A stretch of DNA of 12,809 nt, from positions 1 through 12,809 of the forward strand of contig JAEXBL010000398.1 in NCBI GenBank assembly GCA_023394015.1, given 5' to 3'. Source of the stretch: Pseudomonadota bacterium. Lineage in GTDB: Bacteria; Pseudomonadota; Gammaproteobacteria; Burkholderiales; Burkholderiaceae_C. Below the pieces are notes generated by a model. It was not told where the DNA came from. It saw only the letters and a program-made list of their open reading frames with translations, and did no database searches. How positions within the stretch are numbered: the first letter of the stretch is position 1; every line of letters begins with the position of its first letter. Position numbers and translations under genes: made by a program. Shown piece after piece: positions 6,048 to 12,809 of this stretch.

Positions 6048-8174
6048 TCAACGCTGCGGATGACCGCCCGAGAACTCGCCGGCCGCGGGCATGGGCGCAG
6101 GCGACTGGCGCGGCGCGACGCCGGACGCCGCCACGGCCGGTCGGCCCGGCCTGGCTTCGGTCGTGGCCTTGGCCAGCAGGGGCGCGCAGTGCGCGTTGTC
6201 TTCGGCACCGGGCACGGTGATGGGCACCAGCACCAGTGCGCCCGGCGCGGCGGCCAGGGCCGCCACGGCGGCGGCGGCGCGCACGATCAGCGGGCCGGGC
6301 TTGACGCCCACGTGCGGCTTGGCGAACGGCCCGCGCACCTCCAGCGGCGTGCGCAGCGAGAAGAACTTCAGCTCGTACGCCTTGGGGTTGACGTCGATGT
6401 CGAACAGCTCGCGGCGCATGTCGGCGCTGCCGGTGACCTCGATCAGCGCGTCGTCGGTGTTGAGCTTGACGTTCTGCATGTGGGCTACGCCGTCGCGGAT
6501 GGGCACGTCGGCGATGGCGCAGCGCAGGCGCACCTCGCGGTCGGCGCCGAACAGCTTGGTGACGATGACGCTGCCCAGGTTCAGGCCGGCCATGTCGAGC
6601 AGCAGCTGGCTCATCACGCCGTCGCGCACGTAGAGCTTGGCCTCGCCATTGGCGCTGGCCAGCATTTGCGCCACCGACTGGCCGCGCCCGTCGAGGGCGA
6701 TGCCGCCATCGACCTGCCCCAGGCTTTTCTTCATCAGCTCGATCTTGGGAAACAGCGCCGACAGGTGCAACCCCTGCACGTCGCCGCGTAGCGACACCTG
6801 CATGGGCTGGGCGCGGGCGTTCATCAGCACCTGCGTCTTGAAGCGGCCCTTGGCGACGCCGAAATCCAGCGGCGCCAGCTTGAGCTGCGCGTTGTCCATG
6901 ACGGCGTGCAGCTTCAGGCTGTCCAGCGGCACCGCCTGCGGGCGCTCGATGTGCTGGCCGGCGTATTCGAGGTCCAGGTCCATCTTGTGCCAGCGCGAGG
7001 TGTCGAAGGGGTCGTCGGGCAGCACCTTGCCGGGGCGCTGCTTTCTGTCGGGGTTGTTGGATTGGGCGCCCACCACCGGGCCCAGGTCTTGCAGCCGCAG
7101 CAGCCGGGACTGCAGCTGGCCCTTGAGCACGGGCCGCGGCTGGGCCGAGGTGTAGGTCACGCTGCCGGCCAGGTCGCTTTGACCGACCGTGCCGCTGAAG
7201 TCCTGGTAGTGCCACACGGCACCGTCGGGCTGGAGCGTGCCGACAAGCTGCCCCTGGGTGCTGAACGGTGGCGTGTCGGGCAGCACGATGCCGGTCAGCG
7301 CATACAAGTCGGCCAGGCTGCCGCCCTGGAGCGTGACCTGGAAATCCACGCCCGAGAGCCGGCGCGGGTTGGCGATGGTGCCCTCGGCCGTGGCGCCCAG
7401 CCGCCCGGCGCGGGCGTCGATCTGGAGCGGGTAGTTGAGCTGCTCCTCGCGCAGCGACAGCAGCTGGCCGGCCTTGCCGCTGCCGCGCACCTCGGCCTTG
7501 CCGTGCCAGCCTGAAAAGTCGAAGCCGATGCCGTAGCGGCCGTTCTCGGTCTGCTCGGGCGGCAAGGTGTCGATGGTGCTGGACACGCTGAGCTGGCGCT
7601 CGGGGTCCTCGTAGCCAAGCTGCCCTTGGCTGAGGAACAAGCGGCCCAGGCTCACGCGCCAGCGCCGGGCCGGGTCGGCGCCGGGGTCGCGGCGCAGGTT
7701 GAAGGTCCAGTTGTTGTGCCCGGCGTCGGTGCGTTCCAGGTGCACGTCGGGCTCGGTCAGCGCCACGCTGCGGATGTCGATGTGGCGCGCCAGCAGCGGC
7801 AGCAGGGCCACGTCGGCCGAGGCGCGGCCGATGTGGGCGAAGTGCGGCCCCTTGGCGTTAAAGCCGGGCGGGTGGCCGATCAGCACGTCCTCGGCGTTCA
7901 GCACTGGCGTGGGGATCCAGCGGCGCCAGCCGGTTTCCATTAGCTGCGGCCACTGCCAGTCCAGATCGAGCGGGCCGCGAATGGCGAAGTCGCGCCCGAT
8001 GGCCTGGCTGACCTTTTCCGAGACCCAGTCGCGCGAGCGGTTCCAGTCGTTCCAGGTCAGCCACACCAGCGCCCCGCCCGCCGCCAGCAGCAGGGCCGCC
8101 CCCACGCCCAGCACCCAGCGCAGGGCGGCGGGGCGGGCCGGTGTGGCAGGGGTGATTGGGGCGGCTTCGGTCAT
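6048..8174 (-). CDS. AsmA-family inner-membrane-anchored envelope protein
   Basis: A complete 708-residue AsmA-like protein. A short cytoplasmic N-terminus is followed by one membrane anchor (about 18-40), then a long periplasmic region. The segment around 42-115 (SQAIGRDFAIRGPLDLDW, later VLIGHPPGF) is typical of the AsmA N-terminal domain, where the chain starts the repeated beta-strand groove. The C-terminal AsmA domain includes a DGxMSQLLLDMAG-type stretch. Near the end a hydrophobic stretch (about 629-655) precedes a single cysteine (Cys663) and a Pro/Ala-rich tail, as in YhjG-like members of about 690 residues. AsmA-like proteins are thought to carry phospholipid between the two membranes; which lipid or partner applies here is unknown. 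The start is the ATG at 8172-8174, with no clear Shine-Dalgarno sequence. It is transcribed divergently from the acyltransferase gene and lies upstream of rlhA. Confidence 0.88.
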   Translation of the reverse strand: MTEAAPITPATPARPAALRWVLGVGAALLLAAGGALVWLTWNDWNRSRDWVSEKVSQAIGRDFAIRGPLDLDWQWPQLMETGWRRWIPTPVLNAEDVLIGHPPGFNAKGPHFAHIGRASADVALLPLLARHIDIRSVALTEPDVHLERTDAGHNNWTFNLRRDPGADPARRWRVSLGRLFLSQGQLGYEDPERQLSVSSTIDTLPPEQTENGRYGIGFDFSGWHGKAEVRGSGKAGQLLSLREEQLNYPLQIDARAGRLGATAEGTIANPRRLSGVDFQVTLQGGSLADLYALTGIVLPDTPPFSTQGQLVGTLQPDGAVWHYQDFSGTVGQSDLAGSVTYTSAQPRPVLKGQLQSRLLRLQDLGPVVGAQSNNPDRKQRPGKVLPDDPFDTSRWHKMDLDLEYAGQHIERPQAVPLDSLKLHAVMDNAQLKLAPLDFGVAKGRFKTQVLMNARAQPMQVSLRGDVQGLHLSALFPKIELMKKSLGQVDGGIALDGRGQSVAQMLASANGEAKLYVRDGVMSQLLLDMAGLNLGSVIVTKLFGADREVRLRCAIADVPIRDGVAHMQNVKLNTDDALIEVTGSADMRRELFDIDVNPKAYELKFFSLRTPLEVRGPFAKPHVGVKPGPLIVRAAAAVAALAAAPGALVLVPITVPGAEDNAHCAPLLAKATTEARPGRPAVAASGVAPRQSPAPMPAAGEFSGGHPQR

Positions 8175-8211
8175 CGGCGAAAACGGGGGCCGGCAAGGGC
8201 CGGTGCGCCTT

Positions 8212-8248
8212 CATCCTAGCCACGCACGGCGCCCGCGGGTGGCTAAGA
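8212..8248. promoter_or_regulatory. Inverted repeat with -10-like hexamers for divergent promoters
   Basis: TAGCCAC (8217-8223) and GTGGCTA (8239-8245) form a perfect 7-base inverted repeat with a 15-base spacer, in the 143-base gap between the divergent AsmA-family and acyltransferase genes. Overlapping its right edge is TAAGAT (8243-8248, plus strand), and overlapping its left edge is TAGGAT (minus strand, 8212-8217). Each matches four of six -10 consensus positions. No good -35 hexamer is visible for either. This could be a shared operator across two promoters; it is an inference from symmetry and position. I see nothing else in the gap. Confidence 0.3.
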
Positions 8249-8317
8249 TCGCCGCTTTCGCCTTCCTCCTACACCGCCTTGCGCCGCCGCCCGGCGCGGG
8301 CCGCCCGCTTGTCCGAC

Positions 8318-9091
8318 ATGGCCGCCGCCAACCGCCGTTTTGACGCCATCGATGCCCTACGCGGCGCGGCCATGCTGTGGATGACGGCCTACCACTTTGC
8401 GTTCGACCTCAACCACTTCGGCCACATCCGGCAGAACTTCTACGAGGACCCGCTGTGGACCTGGCAGCGCACCGGCATCGTCAGCCTGTTTTTGCTGTGC
8501 GCCGGCATGGGGCAGGCGGTCGCGGTGCAGCGCGGGCAGGGCTGGCCGCGCTTTTGGCGCCGCTGGGCGCAGGTGGCGGGCTGCGCAGCGCTGGTGTCGC
8601 TGGGCTCGTGGTGGATGTTTCCGCACAGCTGGATCAGCTTTGGCGTGCTGCACGGCATGGCGGTGATGCTGCTCGTCACCCGCTGGCTGCTGGGCCAGCC
8701 GTGGTGGCGCGGCGCCGTGCCGTGGCTGCTGGGCGCGGCGCTGGTGGCGGCCGGGCCGGTCTTGAGCGCGCTGCTGGCGCGGCACGGCTCGCCCGCGTTG
8801 GTGGCGCTGCTGGAGAGCCGCTGGCTGAACCTGCTGGGCATCGTCACCCAGAAGCCGCCCACCGAGGACTGGGTGCCGCTGCTGCCCTGGCTGGGCGTGA
8901 TGCTGTGGGGCGCCGGGCTGGTGCCGTGGCTGCTGGCGCGGCGCCCGTGCTGGCTGCAGCGCGCGCCCGGCGCGGGCCAGCGGGCGCTGGCGGTGCTGGG
9001 GCGCTGGAGCCTGAGCTACTACATGCTGCACCAGCCGGTGCTGATCGGCCTGCTGATGGGGTGGCGGGCGCTGGCGGCCCCAGGCGCGTAG
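8318..9091 (+). CDS. DUF1624 / HGSNAT-like membrane acyltransferase
   Basis: A 257-residue integral membrane protein with about seven hydrophobic segments. The N-terminal motif FDAIDALRGAAMLWMTAYHF and the C-terminal LSYYMLHQPVLIGLL are hallmarks of the heparan-alpha-glucosaminide N-acetyltransferase-like (DUF1624) family, related to YeiB-type acyltransferases. Human HGSNAT acetylates terminal glucosamine across the lysosomal membrane from acetyl-CoA; the substrate of the small bacterial proteins is not established. His26 and His36 lie in the region where the family's catalytic histidine is expected, but I cannot say which is used. The ATG at 8318-8320 is chosen because the family motif begins seven residues in; an upstream in-frame ATG at 8156 would add 54 unlikely residues and overlap the AsmA-family gene start. 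No Shine-Dalgarno sequence is visible. The gene is the only plus-strand gene in its area, which suggests its own promoter. Confidence 0.83.
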   Translation: MAAANRRFDAIDALRGAAMLWMTAYHFAFDLNHFGHIRQNFYEDPLWTWQRTGIVSLFLLCAGMGQAVAVQRGQGWPRFWRRWAQVAGCAALVSLGSWWMFPHSWISFGVLHGMAVMLLVTRWLLGQPWWRGAVPWLLGAALVAAGPVLSALLARHGSPALVALLESRWLNLLGIVTQKPPTEDWVPLLPWLGVMLWGAGLVPWLLARRPCWLQRAPGAGQRALAVLGRWSLSYYMLHQPVLIGLLMGWRALAAPGA

Positions 9092-9110
9092 CCAGGCACG
9101 GCGCCGCCCA

Positions 9111-9135
9111 CAAAAACGGGCACCGAAGTGCCCGT
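9111..9135 (-). terminator. Rho-independent terminator of the prolyl isomerase gene
   Basis: On the minus strand CGGGCAC, loop TTCG, GTGCCCG (stem arms at 9117-9123 and 9128-9134) is followed directly by TTTTTG. The 7-bp GC-rich stem with a stable UUCG tetraloop and a U-run is a textbook intrinsic terminator. It lies 24 bases past the isomerase stop codon. It also lies just beyond the convergent acyltransferase stop at 9091, but for that strand the A-run precedes the stem, so it should act mainly on the minus-strand transcript. Confidence 0.9.
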
Positions 9136-9158
9136 GGCTGGGGTGCGCGCGGCGCGGC

Positions 9159-9977
9159 TTACTCGACCTTGGCCTTGGCGCGCAGCTCTTCCTGGAACTT
9201 CACCAGCTTCTGCTGCTGCAGCTGCTGCACGATCTGCGGCTTGACCTGCTCGAAGCTGGGCAGCTCGGGCGCCTTGGCCTCGCGCACGTCGTCCACGCGG
9301 ATCACGTGGTAGCCGAACTGCGACTTGACCGGCTCGTCGGCCATCTGGCCCTTGTCCAGCTTTTGCAGCGCCTCGGCAAACTCGGGCACGTAGCCGGCCG
9401 GGTTGGCCCAGCCCAGGTCGCCGCCCTGGGCGCCGGAGCCGGGGTCCTTGGACTGCTTCTTGGCAATGTCCTCGAACTTGCCGCCCTTCTTGAGCTGGGC
9501 AATGATGGCCTTGGCCTCGTCTTCCTTCTCGACCAGGATGTGGCGGGCCTTGTATTCCTTGGCGCCGGCGGCGGGCGCCTGGGCGCCGACCACGCGGTCG
9601 TACTCGGCCTTGGCCTCTTCGTCGCTGACCTTGTTCTTGTCCTGGTAGTCGGCAAACAGCTCGTTGATCAGCACGCTCTGGCGCGCCAGTTCCATCTTGG
9701 CGCGGAAGTCGGGCGAGGCCTCCAGGCCGCGGCGCTGCGCCTCCTGCATGAAGATCTCGCGGGCGATGACTTCCTCGCGCAGTTGCTTGTCCACCTCGGC
9801 CGGCACGGGCTGGCCGGTGCGCGCGGCCTGGGCCTTGATCTGCGCCTCCAGCGCGTCCAGGCGCGCCTTGGGCACCGGCTTGCCGTTGACGATGGCGACG
9901 TTCTGCGCCAAGGCGGGCAGCGCCAGGGCGCCGGCCAGCATGGCCGCCGCGGAGGCCGTGAGAAGCTGTTTTTTCAT
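9159..9977 (-). CDS. Periplasmic parvulin-type peptidyl-prolyl isomerase
   Basis: A complete 272-residue secreted protein. The signal peptide is clear: MKKQ, a hydrophobic core, then ALA before Gln25, giving cleavage after residue 24. A helical SurA/PrsA-like N-terminal chaperone region (about 30-135) contains an NGKPVPKARLD segment, common in this family. The parvulin domain spans about 141-232: KARHILVE at the start, GGDLGW (185-190) and FGYHVIRVDD (221-230) at the end. A Gln-rich helix (about 242-270) closes the protein. The likely role is cis-trans isomerisation of proline bonds and chaperoning of secreted proteins. It is shorter than SurA (one parvulin domain, not two). The start is the ATG at 9975-9977; the leader CATCCCTTTTGACACC has no Shine-Dalgarno sequence and is preceded by a terminator-like hairpin. 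It follows bolA after 114 bases. Confidence 0.93.
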   Translation of the reverse strand: MKKQLLTASAAAMLAGALALPALAQNVAIVNGKPVPKARLDALEAQIKAQAARTGQPVPAEVDKQLREEVIAREIFMQEAQRRGLEASPDFRAKMELARQSVLINELFADYQDKNKVSDEEAKAEYDRVVGAQAPAAGAKEYKARHILVEKEDEAKAIIAQLKKGGKFEDIAKKQSKDPGSGAQGGDLGWANPAGYVPEFAEALQKLDKGQMADEPVKSQFGYHVIRVDDVREAKAPELPSFEQVKPQIVQQLQQQKLVKFQEELRAKAKVE

Positions 9978-9993
9978 GGTGTCAAAAGGGATG

Positions 9994-10012
9994 AAAAAAG
10001 CCCCGTCGGGGC
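9994..10012 (-). terminator. Terminator-like hairpin between bolA and the isomerase gene
   Basis: On the minus strand GCCCC, loop GAC, GGGGC (10000-10012) is followed by TTTTTT (9994-9999). This has the form of an intrinsic terminator for the yciB-bolA transcript. It lies only about 16 bases upstream of the isomerase start codon, so any promoter for that gene would either lie upstream and read through the hairpin or overlap it. Two further hairpins precede it in the same gap: GGCTCAGAGCC (10029-10039) and CGCCTGACAGGCG (10044-10056). Confidence 0.75.
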
Positions 10013-10091
10013 AGGGATGAAAAGCGCGGGCTCAGAGCCTGGGCGCCTGACAGGCGGGTTGAGAGGCTGCGCAGGGCCGCAAAGTTTCGTT

Positions 10092-10361
10092 TCAGCGTGT
10101 TTCGATGGCAATGGCGTGCACGCCGTCGCGGTCGATGAATTGTTGCAACGCATCATACACAAGGCGATGCCGCGCCACGCGGCTCAGGCCGTCGAACCGG
10201 GGCGAGGCGATACGCACCCGGAAATGGGTGCCAAAGCCGGTGCCGTTGGCGCCGGCGTGGCCGGCGTGCTCCCAGCTTTCGTCCAGCACCTCCAGCAAAG
10301 TCGGTTGCAGTTGCTGGCGCAGGTGGTCGGCCATGCGGTCGGCCAGGGCAGTGTCGCTCAT
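10092..10361 (-). CDS. bolA: BolA family protein
   Basis: A complete 89-residue BolA/IbaG-fold protein. Family landmarks are all present: [14 protein letters not shown] (22-35), THFRVRI (45-51), [13 protein letters not shown] (60-72) and GVHAIAI (80-86), with the invariant His82 near the C-terminus and His32/His35 in the loop that can supply a second ligand. BolA proteins bind monothiol glutaredoxins through a shared 2Fe-2S cluster and act in Fe-S handling and stress; a direct DNA-binding role has been reported for E. coli BolA. The start is the ATG at 10359-10361, which overlaps the yciB stop codon as ATGA; a much longer frame upstream is just the out-of-phase shadow of yciB. Translation is probably coupled to yciB. 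Whether this is BolA proper or another paralogue of the family cannot be settled here. Confidence 0.9.
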   Translation of the reverse strand: MSDTALADRMADHLRQQLQPTLLEVLDESWEHAGHAGANGTGFGTHFRVRIASPRFDGLSRVARHRLVYDALQQFIDRDGVHAIAIETR

Positions 10362-10906
10362 TCGGTGGTCTCCGCGGGGGTGTCGTCGCTCAGGTGCCGG
10401 GCCACGTACAGGCCCTGGCCGATGATGAAGGCGATGGGAAACACGTAGCCCCACAGCTTGAAGTTGGCCCAGGCGTCGGTGGTCCAGAAGGCCGCCACGT
10501 AGCCGTTGATGGCGGCCATGAACAGGCAGTACAGCACCCAGGCCACGGTGAGGCGGTGCCACACGCCGTCGGGCAGGCTGAGCTGGCTGCCCAGCATGAT
10601 CTTCAGGAAGTTCTTGTGGAACACCCACAGCGCCACCGCCAGCGCCGCGGCCATGGCGGCGTAGAGCACGGTGGGCTTCCACTTGATGAAGCGCTCGTCC
10701 TGCAGCAGCAGGGTGAGCGCGCCGAAGATCAGGATCAAGGCCAGCGTGGCCTTGTGCATGGTGGTGAGCTTCTTGTCGATGGCGTAGATGATGGCCATCT
10801 GCACCACCGTGGCGGCCATCAGCACGGCCGTGGCCACGTAGATGCCTTGCAGCTTGTAGGCGCCAAAGAACAGCAGGATAGGCAGGAAGTCGAGCAGCAG
10901 TTTCAT
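10358..10906 (-). CDS. yciB: Inner membrane protein YciB (septation protein A family)
   Basis: A complete 182-residue protein with the canonical opening [18 protein letters not shown] and five hydrophobic segments (about 3-18, 22-42, 52-69, 78-96, 118-138), plus a further one near 152-168. The conserved [13 protein letters not shown] (71-83) and [10 protein letters not shown] (146-155) motifs are clear. YciB (also called IspZ in Shigella) is an inner membrane protein needed for normal septation in Shigella and linked to cell envelope assembly in E. coli; its molecular activity is not established. The length matches the family. The start is the ATG at 10904-10906; the bases before it (GATCCATTGAA) give no Shine-Dalgarno match. 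The stop codon overlaps the bolA start by four bases. Confidence 0.94.
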   Translation of the reverse strand: MKLLLDFLPILLFFGAYKLQGIYVATAVLMAATVVQMAIIYAIDKKLTTMHKATLALILIFGALTLLLQDERFIKWKPTVLYAAMAAALAVALWVFHKNFLKIMLGSQLSLPDGVWHRLTVAWVLYCLFMAAINGYVAAFWTTDAWANFKLWGYVFPIAFIIGQGLYVARHLSDDTPAETTE

Positions 10907-11003
10907 TTCAATGGATCGGGTGCGCCGGCGCCCGGTCGCGTGGGTCAGTGCCCCGAGCCAGATGGGGTATCAGCGGCTGCGGAGCCAGCCAGGCGCGGCC
11001 GCC

Positions 11004-11076
11004 GTGGCCGGGGTTCCCCCGGCCACCAGCGGCGTCCTCCCCTCAGGGGGGAAGGCGCGCAGCGCCTCAGGGGGGA
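11004..11076. repeat. Structured GC-rich intergenic element after msrB
   Basis: A perfect 10-bp hairpin lies at 11004-11026: GTGGCCGGGG, loop TTC, CCCCGGCCAC. Next come two perfect copies of the 12-mer CCTCAGGGGGGA (11041-11052 and 11065-11076), flanking a hairpin GGCGC, loop GCA, GCGCC (11054-11066). The CCCC at 11039-11042 can pair with either G-run. The element fills most of the 175-base gap between the msrB stop and the yciB start. No U-run follows on either strand, so it is not a standard intrinsic terminator, though it may slow or protect transcripts. Similar elements are, to my recollection, common in Comamonadaceae. The rest of the gap (10907-11003) shows no clear promoter or small gene. 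Confidence 0.6.
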
Positions 11077-11081
11077 GCCCA

Positions 11082-11485
11082 TTATCGCGGCTCGAAGTCG
11101 AGGGCTGCGGAGTTCATGCAGTAGCGCAGGCCGGTGGGCTGCGGGCCGTCGGGGAACACGTGGCCCAGGTGGGCGCCGCAGTTGGCGCACACGGTCTCCA
11201 CGCGCACCATGCCGTGGCTGGTGTCGCGCCGCTCGGCGATGGCGCCGGGGATCGCCAGCGAGAAGCTGGGCCAGCCGCAGCCGGCGTCGAACTTGGTGCC
11301 GGACTCGAACAGCCTGGCGCCGCAGCAGATGCAGTGGTAGCTGCCGTCGGCCCAGTGCTGCTCGTACTTGCCGGTGAAGGGGCGCTCGGTGGCGGCCTGG
11401 CGGGTGACCTGGAAGGCGCCGGGTTCGGCGTTTTTCTCGGCCAGCAGGGCGCGCCATTGGTCGTCGGTTTTTTGCACGGGATGGG

Positions 11486-11489
<4 letters not shown>
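11082..11489 (-). CDS. msrB: Peptide-methionine (R)-S-oxide reductase MsrB
   Basis: A complete 135-residue MsrB, which reduces the R form of methionine sulfoxide in proteins. The active-site motif RYCMNSAAL places the catalytic Cys124. Cys71 in GCGWPSF is the usual resolving cysteine. Zinc is bound by two CxxC pairs, Cys53/Cys56 and Cys101/Cys104. The conserved [10 protein letters not shown] (107-116) is intact. No signal peptide is present, so it is cytoplasmic, with thioredoxin the likely reductant. The ATG at 11487-11489 overlaps the selO stop as ATGA and is preferred over an in-frame TTG three codons upstream, since the overlap fits translational coupling and the family N-terminus. Pairing with selO suggests a shared role in oxidative stress. 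Confidence 0.95.

Positions 11490-12809
<1,320 letters not shown>

Noticed and set aside
8156..8317. A 54-residue N-terminal extension of the acyltransferase
   Set aside because: It would overlap the divergent AsmA-family gene start, is Arg/Ala-rich, and lies before the point where the family motif begins.
9979..9984. TTGACA (minus strand) just before the isomerase ATG as a -35 box
   Set aside because: No -10-like sequence lies 16-18 bases downstream, and transcription from it would begin inside the coding region.
10362..10682. An N-terminal extension of BolA by about 107 residues
   Set aside because: The extension is Arg/Gly/His-rich and lies wholly within yciB in another frame; the BolA family starts at the ATG at 10361.

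Overview
The window comes from a GC-rich proteobacterium, most likely a member of the Comamonadaceae (Burkholderiales). This rests on the strongly GC-biased third codon positions, the run selO-msrB-yciB-bolA-PPIase, and intergenic repeats of a type I recall from that family. No database search was possible, so the taxonomic call is an inference. Ten genes are visible. Eight are on the minus strand; an orphan gene end (1-363) and a small membrane acyltransferase (8318-9091) are on the plus strand. I see no mobile element, rRNA, tRNA or CRISPR array, and no stretch over 300 bases lacks a gene.

Left part (1-3973). The 3' end of an unrecognised plus-strand gene converges on a minus-strand pair: a universal stress protein (3321-3761) followed by a type II, Ca2+-ATPase-like P-type pump (491-3214). 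The 212-base gap upstream of the stress gene holds a degenerate repeat and a large imperfect hairpin built from 9-base units.

Middle part (3974-9091). An AsmA-family envelope protein (6048-8174) is followed on the same strand by the U32 enzyme RlhA (3974-5965), predicted to hydroxylate 23S rRNA. The AsmA gene is transcribed divergently from a DUF1624/HGSNAT-like acyltransferase, across a 143-base gap holding a 7-base inverted repeat flanked by -10-like hexamers on both strands.

Right part (9159-12809, minus strand). The order of transcription is selO (5' end outside the window), msrB, yciB, bolA and a periplasmic parvulin-type prolyl isomerase. selO/msrB and yciB/bolA each overlap by ATGA, which suggests translational coupling. 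The theme is protein and redox maintenance: SelO AMPylates proteins under oxidative stress, MsrB repairs methionine sulfoxide, BolA-family proteins work with monothiol glutaredoxins in Fe-S and stress biology, and the isomerase assists folding in the periplasm. Intrinsic terminators lie after bolA and after the isomerase gene.

The protein-coding content is ordinary core genome. The less explained material is between genes: three diverged copies of one roughly 45-base element (451-503, 3776-3820, 5989-6034), the 9-base-periodic hairpin (3852-3939), a structured GC-rich element with a 12-base direct repeat (11004-11076), a palindrome abutting the rlhA start codon, and a terminator-like hairpin inside the leader of the isomerase gene. 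I found no convincing new multi-gene system.
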